A DNA stretch of 64,000 bases. It comes from JBCCGG01 sp039029395. Its GTDB lineage: Bacteria > Pseudomonadota > Alphaproteobacteria > Kiloniellales > JAKSDN01. Made by a program: the position numbers and the translations under genes. Below are positions 1 to 8,283 of the stretch, in pieces (position 1 is the stretch's first letter; every line of letters starts with the position of its first letter). Under the pieces are notes generated by a model that saw only the letters and a list, made by a program, of their open reading frames with translations, had not been told where the DNA came from and searched no databases. The DNA is taken from the NCBI GenBank assembly GCA_039029395.1, contig JBCCGG010000007.1, positions 62,001-126,000 of the forward strand, in the 5' to 3' direction.

Positions 1-1236
1 ATCGACAAGGGCTTCTATGTTCTCCTGGGCAACAACCTGCTGCTCTACCAGCTGCTCTCCGAGGGCCGTCACGAGGAATTCCTCAATGCGGTCGCATGGT
101 GGATCAAGGCCTGCAAGGCCTACACGCTGAAGATCGTCAACCCGGGCAGCGACGTGCCGTGGAAAACCAAGAACAACGCCAACATCACCGGCGTGAACGA
201 GCAGATCGGCGACTACGAGCTGACCCCGCGGAAGGTGGTGAAGGCGCTGATCGACGCTGCCAACACACTGGGCCTACCGCACCCGGCCCACATCCACTGC
301 AACAACCTGGGCCACTCGGGCAACGTGGCGACCACGCTCGAGACCATGGCCGCGGCCGAGGGCGAGCGCGCCCACATCACCCACGTGCAGTTCCACAGCT
401 TTGGCGGCCAGCTGGGCAAGAATCCGATCTCGGCGGCCTCGAAAATCTCCGAGTTCGTGGACGCCAACCCCAATATTTCCTGCGACGTGGGCCAGGTCAT
501 GTTCGGCAAGTCGACCGTGATGACCGCCGACGCGCCACTCGCCTACCTCCTGCGCAACTACACCAAGGACCGGCGTTGGGTGAACGCCGACACCGAGTGC
601 GAGAGCGGCTGCGGCATCGTCCCCTTCTCCTATCAAGAGCACGTTTACACCCATACCCTGCAGTGGGGCATCGGCCTGGAGCTGTTCCTCCTGGCCAAGG
701 ATCCCTGGCGCATGGTGCTCTCGACCGACCATCCCAACGGCGGCTCCTTCATGAGCTATCCGCGCCTGATCCGCCTTCTGATGGACCGCACGTTCCGCAA
801 CGAGGAGATCCGCAAGGTCAACCGCAAGGCCATGAGGAAGACCGTTCTTCTGGACGACATTGAGCGGGAGTACAGCCTGCAGGAGATCGCCATCGTGACC
901 CGCGCCGGCCCGGCCCGCTTGCTCGGCTTGAAAGACAAAGGTCACCTGGGCGTCGGCGCCGATGCCGACATCACGATTTACGAGGAGGATGACGACAAGG
1001 AACTGATGTTCAGCGCGCCCCGCTACGTCATCAAGGACGGCCGGGCGATCATCGAGAACCACGAGTTCCGCACCGACCACGAGGGCCGCATCCTGCACGT
1101 GGCACCGGCTTACGATCCGGACATCGAGAAGACGCTGCGGCCCTTCTTCGATTCCTACTATTCCCTGCAGTTCGACAACTACGCGGTTTCCGATCACTAC
1201 GCCCCCGGGGCCCAGGTGATCCCGACCGGGAAATGA
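1..1236 (+). CDS. fhcA: Formyltransferase/hydrolase complex subunit A (partial, 5' end outside window)
   Basis: This is the C-terminal 411 residues of an FwdA/FmdA-type amidohydrolase; the reading frame is open from base 1, so the start lies upstream. In methylotrophs FhcA hydrolyses formyl-methylofuran to formate within the FhcABCD complex. Visible landmarks are LKIVNPG near residue 44 (position of the carboxylated zinc-ligand lysine in the family), HIHCNNLGHSGN near 97 and the TDHPNG active-site segment near 243. The stop overlaps the fhcD start by 4 bp, matching the usual fhc order A-D-C. The last step of the H4MPT formaldehyde oxidation route is the inferred role; it acts in the cytoplasm. 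Confidence 0.95.
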   Translation: MDKGFYVLLGNNLLLYQLLSEGRHEEFLNAVAWWIKACKAYTLKIVNPGSDVPWKTKNNANITGVNEQIGDYELTPRKVVKALIDAANTLGLPHPAHIHCNNLGHSGNVATTLETMAAAEGERAHITHVQFHSFGGQLGKNPISAASKISEFVDANPNISCDVGQVMFGKSTVMTADAPLAYLLRNYTKDRRWVNADTECESGCGIVPFSYQEHVYTHTLQWGIGLELFLLAKDPWRMVLSTDHPNGGSFMSYPRLIRLLMDRTFRNEEIRKVNRKAMRKTVLLDDIEREYSLQEIAIVTRAGPARLLGLKDKGHLGVGADADITIYEEDDDKELMFSAPRYVIKDGRAIIENHEFRTDHEGRILHVAPAYDPDIEKTLRPFFDSYYSLQFDNYAVSDHYAPGAQVIPTGK

Positions 1237-2129
1237 CCGCCATGCGCGTCGGAGACTGCGACATCGCGGAGACCTTCGCGGAAGCCTTCAAAATGTGGGG
1301 GGCGCGGGTGGTGATCACCGCTGACAGCCCCAAGTGGGCCCTGGCCGCCGCACGCTCCATGACCGGATTCGCGACCTCGATCATCGGCTGCAAGTGCGAG
1401 GCCGGCATTGAGGCGGATATCCCGCCTGGAGAGACCCCCGACGGCCGTCCGGGCATCGCCGTGCTGCTCTTCGCCATGGACGCCCCAGGTGTCGCCAAGC
1501 GCCTGATCGAGCGCATCGGCCAATGCGTCATGACCTGTCCGACCACCAGCTGCTTCAACGGGCTGACAGCGGACAAGCGCGTCAGCGTCGGCGGCAAGCT
1601 GCGCTATTTCGGCGACGGCTATCAGATCAGCAAGCGCCTGGACGGCCGGCACTACTGGCGCATCCCGGTGATGGACGGCGAGTTCCTGGTCGAGGACCGC
1701 TTCGGCGTGCAGCCCGGTGTCGGCGGCGGCAATCTGCTGATTTTGGGGCGCGACCGCAGCGCCGCCCTGGCTGCCGCCGAGGCGGCGACCGAAGCCATGG
1801 GCCAGGTGCCGGGCGTGATCCTGCCCTTCCCCGACGGCGTGGTGCGCTCGGGCAGCAAGATCGGCTCCCGCTACAAGGCCCTGATCGCTTCCACCAACGA
1901 CGCCTACTGTCCCAGCCTGCGCGGTTTCTCGCCCGACAGCGCGCTACCCGATGAGGTCGGCGCGGTGGTCGAGATCGTCATCGACGGGCTCTCGCTCGAG
2001 GCCGTCGAGGCGGCTATGGGGGCCGGCCTGCAGGCCGCTGCGGGCGCCGGTGCGCTCCAGATCTCGGCCGGCAACTACGGCGGCAAGCTTGGGCAATTTC
2101 ACATCAAGCTGCACGATCTTCTGGCTTAA
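1233..2129 (+). CDS. fhcD: Formylmethanofuran:H4MPT formyltransferase
   Basis: At 298 aa this is the usual length of Ftr/FhcD. The protein transfers the formyl group between formyl-H4MPT and the methylofuran bound in the Fhc complex. Family-typical stretches include CDIAETFAEAFKMWGAR near the N-terminus, SIIGCKCEAGIEADIPP and CPTTSCFNG in the first half, and SAGNYGGKLGQFHIKLHDL at the C-terminus. The ATG overlaps the fhcA stop (ATGA), indicating translational coupling, and fhcC follows after a 4-bp gap. Confidence 0.96.
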   Translation: MTAMRVGDCDIAETFAEAFKMWGARVVITADSPKWALAAARSMTGFATSIIGCKCEAGIEADIPPGETPDGRPGIAVLLFAMDAPGVAKRLIERIGQCVMTCPTTSCFNGLTADKRVSVGGKLRYFGDGYQISKRLDGRHYWRIPVMDGEFLVEDRFGVQPGVGGGNLLILGRDRSAALAAAEAATEAMGQVPGVILPFPDGVVRSGSKIGSRYKALIASTNDAYCPSLRGFSPDSALPDEVGAVVEIVIDGLSLEAVEAAMGAGLQAAAGAGALQISAGNYGGKLGQFHIKLHDLLA

Positions 2130-2133
2130 TATC

Positions 2134-2949
2134 ATGGGCTTACATCTTACATTTAAGAATTCAATCGAGATACCCATGGAGGCCGAGACGCTCTCGCCCG
2201 ACCGCCTTGAGGGTCTCTCGGCGAAGGCTGCGGCCAAGCTCTCCGTGCAATACGGCAACGCCAGCGCGCCACTCGGCGACTTCTTCGAGGTCGCCGAGAC
2301 GGCGCACGATGAGATGCGCCTCAGCGGCGATCTTTCCCGGGTCAAGCTGGTCGGTGCGGGCATGTCGCGCGGCCGCATCCAGATCGAAGGCGACATCGGC
2401 CAGCACCTGGGCGCGACCATGACCGGCGGCGAGATCATGGTCGAGGGCAACGCCGGCGACTGGGTCGGCCCGGAAATGCGCGGCGGGCGGATCGAGATCC
2501 GGGGCGATGCCGGTCACGCGGTGGGCAGTGCCTATCGCGGCTCTAGAGTGGGCATGGCCGGCGGCGAGATCATGGTCCACGGCCGGGCCGGCAACGAGGT
2601 TGGCAATTCCTTACGCAACGGTCTCATCGCGATCGGCGGGGACTGCGGCGACTTCGCCGGAGTCAATCTCCTGGCCGGCACGATCATCGTCTTGGGTGCC
2701 CTCGGTATCCGCGCGGGTGCCGGCATGAAGCGCGGCACCATCGTCGCCATGGGCCCAACCGAGATCCTGCCCACCTTCACCTACGCCTGTCGCTACCGGC
2801 CCGATTTCCTGCGCCTCTATTTGATGCGTCTGCGGGCGCTCGGGCTGACGATCGACGACGCGCAGATCGCCGGCGCCTACAACCGCTGGAGCGGCGATTC
2901 GGTCGAGCTGAACCGGGGTGAAATCCTGGTCTACGACGGGGCGGCCTAG
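2134..2949 (+). CDS. fhcC: Formyltransferase/hydrolase complex subunit C
   Basis: FhcC is the beta-helical scaffold subunit of the Fhc complex, related to FwdC/GltS-C domains. The 271-aa protein is a run of G-rich repeats (GGEIMVEGNAGDWVG, GGRIEIRGDAGHAVG, GGEIMVHGRAGNEVG) typical of the GXXGXXXG helix fold, ending with a C-terminal part containing RPDFLRLYL. The ATG at 2134 is chosen because it directly follows fhcD and gives the family-like N-terminus LTF...SPDRLEGLS; the frame is open further upstream inside fhcD, but that extension is a shadow. The frame ends in TAG. Confidence 0.95.
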   Translation: MGLHLTFKNSIEIPMEAETLSPDRLEGLSAKAAAKLSVQYGNASAPLGDFFEVAETAHDEMRLSGDLSRVKLVGAGMSRGRIQIEGDIGQHLGATMTGGEIMVEGNAGDWVGPEMRGGRIEIRGDAGHAVGSAYRGSRVGMAGGEIMVHGRAGNEVGNSLRNGLIAIGGDCGDFAGVNLLAGTIIVLGALGIRAGAGMKRGTIVAMGPTEILPTFTYACRYRPDFLRLYLMRLRALGLTIDDAQIAGAYNRWSGDSVELNRGEILVYDGAA

Positions 2950-3137
2950 GCCTCGGGCAAGCCGCAGCGCCAGCTCTTGAGCTGGTAGCGGGGATGTTCT
3001 TCCAGCCACTTGGCCATTCGTATCTGCCCCTGCCAGAGGCAGCCAGCCGCGCTCGACGAGCGCTCGAACGCCAGGTGCCTGGTCTCGCAGACGTCGGGCG
3101 CCGTGATCAGACATACGATGAAGATCAGCTCGTACAT
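2946..3137 (-). CDS. Small conserved hypothetical protein, convergent with fhcC
   Basis: This 63-aa protein has a short hydrophobic N-terminus (MYELIFIVCLITAPDVC) and a C-terminal AKWLEEHPRYQLKSWRCG segment. That architecture (four cysteines, WxxEHPxxxxxxWRC) resembles small uncharacterised proteins common in alphaproteobacteria. Its stop shares the palindromic CCTAGG with the fhcC stop, so the two genes overlap by 4 bp tail to tail. No clear ribosome binding site precedes the ATG. The function is unknown, and the call rests on the protein-like composition. Confidence 0.6.
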   Translation of the reverse strand: MYELIFIVCLITAPDVCETRHLAFERSSSAAGCLWQGQIRMAKWLEEHPRYQLKSWRCGLPEA

Positions 3138-3263
3138 GGCGGGCGACAGCTTAAGCGCTTGCCGGGCGACTGTCGAGCCGACCCGCGACTTGTTCGACCC
3201 TTGGCGATCCCGCTAGAATGGCGCCGAGCGTTATCTTGGAAATTGGGAGTGGGAGTGAAGGCG

Positions 3264-3683
3264 ATGGCAAAAGTTTCGATGTCCATGGATCTGGGCGTTT
3301 CGGCCGACAAGCTTTGGGACATGATCGGCCTTTTCCATGGGCTTCACGACTGGCATCCGGCGGTCGAGCGCACTGAAATCGAGGGCGAGGGCAAGGGCTC
3401 CTTGCGCACACTCCACCTGGTCGGCGGCGGCGAGATCGTCGAGCGCCTGGAGCAGCTCGACGAAGAGGGCAAGAAATACAACTACTCGATCCTTTCGAGC
3501 CCCTTGCCGGTCGCCAACTACAATTCGACCATCAGCGTCAAGGAGTCCGACGACGGCTCCTGCAAGGTGCAGTGGGAGAGCGAGTTCAATCCCTCCGGCG
3601 CGCCGGAGAACGACGCGGTCAAAGCGATCCAAGGCGTCTATCAGGCGGGCTTCGATAACCTGAAGAAGATGTTTGGCGGCTGA
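3264..3683 (+). CDS. SRPBCC-family (MxaD/polyketide cyclase-like) protein
   Basis: The 139-aa protein fits a single START/Bet v1-like SRPBCC domain: an N-terminal strand and helix with ADKLWDMIGLFHGLHDWHPAV, a central GGGEIVERLEQLDEEGKKYNYSI strand region and a C-terminal helix ending FDNLKKMFGG. Such proteins sit next to C1 genes in methylotrophs (MxaD-like), but the ligand here is unknown. The ATG at 3264 is chosen because the domain starts there; the longer open frame upstream overlaps the opposite small gene. Its 3' end overlaps the folP start by 11 bp. Confidence 0.8.
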   Translation: MAKVSMSMDLGVSADKLWDMIGLFHGLHDWHPAVERTEIEGEGKGSLRTLHLVGGGEIVERLEQLDEEGKKYNYSILSSPLPVANYNSTISVKESDDGSCKVQWESEFNPSGAPENDAVKAIQGVYQAGFDNLKKMFGG

Positions 3684-4794
3684 CCACCGCAGGCCGGCGC
3701 AACCGGCCGAAATTTATCTGTTTCCCATCGGCCTGGCGTCGCGCTACGCGCTCGCGGACCTAACTGCGTGCGACCGGGCCCTGCCCCTGGCCGGCGGCCC
3801 GCTCGCCTTCACGGCGCTCCGCGTGATCGAGCGTCGGGGCGATGGCCGATCGAGCCGGGAAATGTCCGTGGGGTCGCTGCGTGCTTGGGCCGCCGAGACC
3901 CCTCATGACCAACGGGTCAAGACTCTGCTAGCGCGGCTTTCCGCACCCCGCCACAACCCGCGGGGCGGGCCCTTCGAGCAGCCTTGGATCATGGGGGTGG
4001 TCAACGTCACGCCGGACAGCTTCTCCGACAGCGGCGACCACCTGGCACCTGCGCAAGCGGTGGACCAGGCCTTAGCGCTGGCCGCGGCCGGTGCGGACAT
4101 CGTCGATATCGGCGGCGAGTCGACCCGGCCCGGCGCACAGCCGGTCACAGCCGAACAGGAGGCAAGGCGCATTGCCCCGGTGTTCGAGCGCCTGGCAAGC
4201 CAGCGCGACGCGCTCGGCGGGGCGCTCCTATCCATCGACAGTCGGCGCGCCGCGACCCTGTCGCTGGCGCTCGCCCAGGGTGCCGATATGGTCAACGACG
4301 TAAGCGCGCTGCGCGCAGACCCTAAGAGCCTCCGGGTGGCCGCCGAAAGCGAGGCCCATGTCGCCCTCATGCACATGCAAGGCGATCCTGCGACCATGAA
4401 CAAGGCGCCCAGCTACCGGGACGTGGCGCTGGACATCTTCGATTGGCTCGAGGTGCGCATCGAGAGCGTAGTCGCCGCGGGGATCCCACGGGAACGCCTG
4501 ATCGTCGACCCGGGAATCGGTTTCGGCAAGAAAAGCGTCCACAACCTGGGGATCCTGAGTCAGCTCGCGCTGTTCCATGGTCTCGGCTGCCCGCTTCTGC
4601 TCGGCGTCTCGCGCAAGGGCTTGAGCGGCGTCTTCGAGCGGGCCAACCCGCCCAAGGACCGCCTACCCGGCTCTCTCGCTGCGGCGCTCCACGGGCTCGG
4701 CCAAGGGGTACAGATTTTCCGCGTGCACGACGTCGCCGAAACCCGGCAAGCCTTTCAGGTTTGGCGCGGTGTTGCCGAGGGCATGTTGGCGTAG
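3673..4794 (+). CDS. folP: Dihydropteroate synthase
   Basis: FolP condenses 6-hydroxymethyl-dihydropterin diphosphate with pABA. The 373-aa protein has an extra N-terminal region of about 100 residues (containing LFPIGLASRYALADL) before the DHPS barrel, which starts at IMGVVNVTPDSFSDSGD and continues with DIVDIGGESTRPGA, LLSIDSR, NDVSALR, ALMHMQGDP and VDPGIGFGKK. The first available start is TTG at 3673, overlapping the previous gene, with a weak AAGAAG upstream; an internal ATG at 3862 would lose much of the N-terminal region. The 3' end overlaps the convergent pqqE by 40 bp. Location in a pterin/C1 cluster next to pab genes fits folate or pterin supply. Confidence 0.92.
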   Translation: MAADHRRPAQPAEIYLFPIGLASRYALADLTACDRALPLAGGPLAFTALRVIERRGDGRSSREMSVGSLRAWAAETPHDQRVKTLLARLSAPRHNPRGGPFEQPWIMGVVNVTPDSFSDSGDHLAPAQAVDQALALAAAGADIVDIGGESTRPGAQPVTAEQEARRIAPVFERLASQRDALGGALLSIDSRRAATLSLALAQGADMVNDVSALRADPKSLRVAAESEAHVALMHMQGDPATMNKAPSYRDVALDIFDWLEVRIESVVAAGIPRERLIVDPGIGFGKKSVHNLGILSQLALFHGLGCPLLLGVSRKGLSGVFERANPPKDRLPGSLAAALHGLGQGVQIFRVHDVAETRQAFQVWRGVAEGMLA

Positions 4795-5870
4795 TTCCTG
4801 TATCGAAAATCTGGCGGCACTTCCCCCGAGGCCTCGCGCGCCAAATCGCCGACCACGGTGTGCAGCGGCGACTTTTCGCATACCGGGTCGGTCTTTGCAG
4901 CATCGCCGGTCAGAGCAAAGGCCTGGCAGCGGCAGCCGCCCCAATCGATCTCGCGCCGCTCGCAGGAGCGGCAGGGTTCGGGCATCCAGTCGGTGCCGCG
5001 AAACCTCTGGAAAGCCTCCGAGCTCTCCCAAATCTCCTGGAGGCTCTTGTCTCGCACCGAGTCAAAGGTCAGCTCGGCAATGGACTCGGCGGCGTGACAG
5101 GGCAGCACCTTGCCGGCCGGTGAGACGTTCAAGAAGCGTCGCCCCCAGCCGCCCATGCAGGCCTTGGGCCGGCGCGCGTAGTAGTCGGGCACCACATAGT
5201 CGATCACTACGCGGCCCTTGAGCTCTTCGCGCGCCCGCTCGACGATCTCGTTGGCGCGCTCGAGCTGGTCCCAACTCGGCAGCAGCGATTCGCGGTTCTT
5301 GTAGGCCCAGCCGTAGTACTGCACATGGGCAACCTCGACCCGATGGGCGTCAAGCTCGGTCGCCAGCGCCAGCATTGCTTCCAGGTGATCCAGGTTCTGC
5401 CGGTGGACCACCAGGTTGAGGGTGAGCGGCAGGTCGAGCGCACGCACCCAGCGGGCCGCTTCAAGTTTCTTCACGTGGCCGCCTTTATAGCCGCCGATCC
5501 GGTCGCCGACAGAGGGCTCGCTGCCCTGAAAGCTGATCTGCACGTGGTCCAAGCCGGCCTCGGCAAGCGCCGCGACGCGCGCCTCGCTCAAGAGCACGGC
5601 GGCGGTGATCAGATTGGAATAGAGCCCAACGTCTCGCGCGCCCTCGACCAGTCGCTCCAGATCCTTGCGCGCGGTCGGCTCACCGCCGGAGAAGTGGATC
5701 TGCAGACAGCCGAGCTCGGCCGCTTGCGCGATCACGCTCAGCCACTCCTCGGTCTCCAGCTCGGCGCGCGCCCGCTCGAGCTCCAAGGGGTTGGAGCAAT
5801 AGGGACACTGGAGCGGACAGCGGTGGGTCAGCTCGGCGAGCAGGGCGAGCGGCGCTTCGAGCGCGCTCAT
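4755..5870 (-). CDS. pqqE: PQQ biosynthesis radical SAM protein
   Basis: PqqE links Glu and Tyr of the PqqA peptide by radical chemistry while PqqD presents the substrate. The 371-aa protein has the radical SAM cluster motif CPLQCPYC (C18, C22, C25), the HFSGGEPTARKDL SAM-binding strand and a SPASM-type C-terminus with CRSCERREIDWGGCRC and DPVCEKS for the auxiliary clusters. Its start overlaps the pqqD stop by 4 bp. It is the last gene of the pqqA-E operon and runs 40 bp into the opposite-strand folP. Confidence 0.97.
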   Translation of the reverse strand: MSALEAPLALLAELTHRCPLQCPYCSNPLELERARAELETEEWLSVIAQAAELGCLQIHFSGGEPTARKDLERLVEGARDVGLYSNLITAAVLLSEARVAALAEAGLDHVQISFQGSEPSVGDRIGGYKGGHVKKLEAARWVRALDLPLTLNLVVHRQNLDHLEAMLALATELDAHRVEVAHVQYYGWAYKNRESLLPSWDQLERANEIVERAREELKGRVVIDYVVPDYYARRPKACMGGWGRRFLNVSPAGKVLPCHAAESIAELTFDSVRDKSLQEIWESSEAFQRFRGTDWMPEPCRSCERREIDWGGCRCQAFALTGDAAKTDPVCEKSPLHTVVGDLAREASGEVPPDFRYRNYANMPSATPRQT

Positions 5871-6154
5871 GCGCGCATCACACCTTTGTCGGCCAGGTCT
5901 TGGAGCATGGCCTTGACGTCCCGGTCGATTAAGGCGCGCTCGGCGTTGAAGGTCTTGGCCAGGTCATCCACGATCTCGCGCACGCTCGCCTCGCCATCGC
6001 AGCGCTTGATGATTTCGAGCGCGATCGGGTCGGGCACGAAGACCCGCTCGGGCGCCAGCACGACCCAGTTGTCGCGCTGCTTGTCGAAACGTAGTTTGAC
6101 GCCCCGGGGTAGGTGCGGCACCGAGCCGTCTTCGATGGCGATCGCCGCGGTCAT
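5867..6154 (-). CDS. pqqD: PQQ biosynthesis peptide chaperone
   Basis: This 95-aa PqqD binds the PqqA precursor and delivers it to PqqE. The sequence shows the winged-helix-like RRE fold signature: PHLPRGVKLRFDKQRDNWVVLAPERVF, then CDGEASVREIVDDLAKTF and a C-terminal MLQDLADKGVM. The ATG at 6154 overlaps the pqqC stop by 4 bp and gives the expected PqqD length; an in-frame extension upstream inside pqqC is not family-like. Confidence 0.96.
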   Translation of the reverse strand: MTAAIAIEDGSVPHLPRGVKLRFDKQRDNWVVLAPERVFVPDPIALEIIKRCDGEASVREIVDDLAKTFNAERALIDRDVKAMLQDLADKGVMRA

Positions 6155-6888
6155 GAGCGCCCTTCCGGCACGAACGCGCCGGGCGGGATGTGGCCCGGCT
6201 CCACGTAGGCATGATAGAGCGCGTCGAGCTGCGCCCACAAGACGTCGGTCTTAAAGCGCACGGCGTCGAGCACCGCCTCCTGCTGGTCCCGGGACTTGGC
6301 CTCGCGGGTGACGTAGGCCAGACCGTACTTGACGTCTTCCGGCGCCTCCTTCAGGCGCCGCTTGAAATAGGCAACCGTGCGCTCGTTGGCGAAATCGTAG
6401 TGTTCAAGCAACCCGGCAATGCGCTCGGCGTGGATTTTCGGCGCGAAAAGCTCGGTAAGCGACGAGGCGACGGCCTCCAAAAGCGTGCGCTCGCGCACGA
6501 AACGCACATAGGCGTCCACCGCGAAGCGGGTCGCCGGCAGAAGCCCGGCGGTCGAGGTGACGTAGTCTCGCTCCAGGCCGACCGCCTCGGCCAGCACCAG
6601 CCAGCGCTCGATACCGCCCTCGTTCTCGCCGGCGCCATCGTGCTCCTCCAGCCGGCGGCGCCACTCCCGGCGCAGGGCCGGATCCTCGGCCCGGGCGATC
6701 AGGCTGGCGTCTTTGATCGGAATGCGAGTCTGGTAGTAATAGCGATTGAGCACCCAGGCCTGAACTTGGCCCCGATCGCATTCGCCGCCGTGCAGCAACC
6801 TATGAAAGGGGTGCAGGGAGTGGTAGCGCTGGCGGCCAATCTCCTGCAGCCGGTCTTCGAGATCCTGAGCGCTCAAGAGGTCGCTCAC
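6151..6888 (-). CDS. pqqC: Pyrroloquinoline-quinone synthase
   Basis: PqqC is the cofactor-free oxidase that performs the last ring closure and oxidation to PQQ. The 245-aa helical protein shows the family blocks YHSLHPFHRLLHGGE, WVLNRYYYQTRIPIKDA, EEHDG, GLEHYDF-like LLEHYDFANERT and the C-terminal LWAQLDALYHAYVEPG. The GTG start at 6888 overlaps the pqqB stop (GTGA); longer in-frame sequence lies within pqqB and is a shadow. Confidence 0.96.
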   Translation of the reverse strand: MSDLLSAQDLEDRLQEIGRQRYHSLHPFHRLLHGGECDRGQVQAWVLNRYYYQTRIPIKDASLIARAEDPALRREWRRRLEEHDGAGENEGGIERWLVLAEAVGLERDYVTSTAGLLPATRFAVDAYVRFVRERTLLEAVASSLTELFAPKIHAERIAGLLEHYDFANERTVAYFKRRLKEAPEDVKYGLAYVTREAKSRDQQEAVLDAVRFKTDVLWAQLDALYHAYVEPGHIPPGAFVPEGRS

Positions 6889-7817
6889 AGCTCGATCTCC
6901 AGGCCGTCGTACGCAATCTCCCAGCCGCTCGCCTCCACCTCGGCACGCTCGGGTGAGTCGCCGAGCAGCACAGGGTTGGTATTGTTGATGTGAATGAAGA
7001 CCTTGCGCTCGACCTCCAGGTCGGCGAAGGCCGCTATCGTGCCCTCGGGCCCGGCCATGGACATGTGGCCCATGCGCTGACCGGTCTTGATGCCGGCCTT
7101 CTGGGCGACCATCTCGTCGTCGCGCCACAAGGTGCCGTCGAACAGCACCAGGGGTGCGCCGTGCAGACGGTCGCGCAGGTCCTCGGGCAAGGCCGCACAG
7201 CCGGGAATGTAATAGAACTGCCGGGCGCCGCTGCGCTCCGATATCCTGAGCCCGATGGTATCGCCCTCTGCCGTGCCGAAGTTGGCGCCTTGGCTGGCAT
7301 CCTCTTTCCACAGCGCGACCTTGCCCGGTACGGCAAAGGGCTCGATCCTGAGACCGGTCGCCACGCCTTGCTTGCCGCGCGGCTCGAAGGACTGGTCCAA
7401 GCCAATCTGCCTACGCTCCACGTAGTCCGGATTGAGCACGCGGAAAATCGAGTTTTCCGCCAGGACCGAGAGCACCCGCTCGCTGCCATAGACCGCCAAG
7501 GGCTGGCTTTCGCGCAGGGTCAGCAAGCCGGCAACGTGGTCGACGTCGCCGTTGGTCAGCACCACGGCGGTGATCGGACTGTGGCGCACGCCTTCCTTGG
7601 GGTGAAGCTGAGGGTTGTCGTTGATCTGCTGGCGGATGTCGGGCGACGCATTGAACAGGACCCAGTGGCGCCCGTCCGCGCTGACCGCGAGGGAGGATTG
7701 GCTACACGCGCGCGCCTGAGGGTCCCCAGCCCGCGCCCGGCGCGAGGCTTCGTTGTTGCTGTTCCACTGAGGAAATCCGCCTCCGGCCGCGGCACCTAGG
7801 ACCAGGATACGCAGCAC
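6885..7817 (-). CDS. pqqB: PQQ biosynthesis metallo-beta-lactamase-fold protein
   Basis: PqqB is proposed to hydroxylate the cross-linked peptide's tyrosine moiety. The protein shows the diagnostic N-terminus LRILVLGAAAGGGFPQWN, a CSQSSLAVS segment, the metal-site motif TNGDVDHVAGL and DGTLW...HMSMAG. GTG at 7817 is chosen because it sits directly before the conserved LRILVLG and gives 310 aa, near the family length; an ATG at 7859 would add 14 residues. It lies 124 bp downstream of pqqA with no clear terminator between them. Confidence 0.95.
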   Translation of the reverse strand: MLRILVLGAAAGGGFPQWNSNNEASRRARAGDPQARACSQSSLAVSADGRHWVLFNASPDIRQQINDNPQLHPKEGVRHSPITAVVLTNGDVDHVAGLLTLRESQPLAVYGSERVLSVLAENSIFRVLNPDYVERRQIGLDQSFEPRGKQGVATGLRIEPFAVPGKVALWKEDASQGANFGTAEGDTIGLRISERSGARQFYYIPGCAALPEDLRDRLHGAPLVLFDGTLWRDDEMVAQKAGIKTGQRMGHMSMAGPEGTIAAFADLEVERKVFIHINNTNPVLLGDSPERAEVEASGWEIAYDGLEIEL

Positions 7818-7941
7818 GGCCTCTACTTCTAAACCGGATTGAACAAGACCTGATTGCAATGCCTACCAGCCAACCCCGACCGGCCGCGTTCCTGCGAAGA
7901 TCGACGCCGGGGCTGACTCGAAGGAGATAGAGCCAGGCTGC

Positions 7942-8019
7942 TTAGAGCTCGGCGCAAACGTATGCGTTGATTTCCAAGCCTACGGAAATCTCAACTACCT
8001 TCGGGGTGCTCCAGGTCAT
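7942..8019 (-). CDS. pqqA: PQQ precursor peptide
   Basis: This 25-aa peptide gene has the conserved Glu16 and Tyr20 (E-I-N-A-Y spacing) that are fused to form PQQ. A strong GAGGAGG ribosome binding site lies just upstream of the ATG (about 8028-8034). An excellent promoter and a palindrome precede it (8050-8090). It is the first gene of the minus-strand pqqABCDE operon. Confidence 0.97.
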   Translation of the reverse strand: MTWSTPKVVEISVGLEINAYVCAEL

Positions 8020-8049
8020 GTTGTATTCCTCCTCGACATTACCTGTTTT

Positions 8050-8062
8050 TAGAACAGTTCTA
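8050..8062. promoter_or_regulatory. Palindrome at the pqqA transcription start
   Basis: TAGAAC-A-GTTCTA is a perfect 6-1-6 inverted repeat that covers the predicted +1 of pqqA. A protein bound there would block initiation, so it is a candidate operator; the regulator is unknown. Confidence 0.4.
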
Positions 8063-8090
8063 ATATTATCGCCCGAGCCGGCGCTGTCAA
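8063..8090 (-). promoter_or_regulatory. Candidate sigma-70 promoter of pqqA
   Basis: Reading the minus strand, a perfect TTGACA (8085-8090) is followed after 16 bases by TAATAT (8063-8068), which keeps the conserved first, second and last positions of a -10 box. Transcription would start near 8056, giving a leader of about 37 nt before the pqqA ATG. Confidence 0.7.
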
Positions 8091-8162
8091 AGCGTTTTTC
8101 GGCGCTTCGGTGTCGGCTCAGCACAGGTGTGCATATCATAGCCAGGCGACGACGCAATTCAA

Positions 8163-8223
8163 GCGCTTCCCGGAAGCCCGTGATTTTCCAGAGTTTAGGG
8201 GCGATCTCCCCTACCGGAAGCGC
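8163..8223 (+). promoter_or_regulatory. Nested hairpin in the leader upstream of pabB
   Basis: Outer arms GCGCTTCC (8163-8170) and GGAAGCGC (8216-8223) enclose a second hairpin AGGGG-CGATCT-CCCCT (8197-8212). There is no T-run after it, so it is not an obvious intrinsic terminator. It lies 60 bases before the pabB start in the divergent region shared with pqqA. Confidence 0.35.
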
Positions 8224-8283
8224 GCCAAAAGGGCTATAGGCTGGCCGCCAGGGCCACTCAAGGAATCTTGAACGACACGCAAG

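Noticed and set aside
1951..2133. Upstream extension of fhcC into fhcD
   Set aside because: The frame is open only as a shadow of fhcD; family start is at 2134.
2994..3263. 90-residue N-terminal extension of the SRPBCC gene
   Set aside because: It overlaps the opposite small gene and reads arginine-rich without domain character; the domain begins at 3264.
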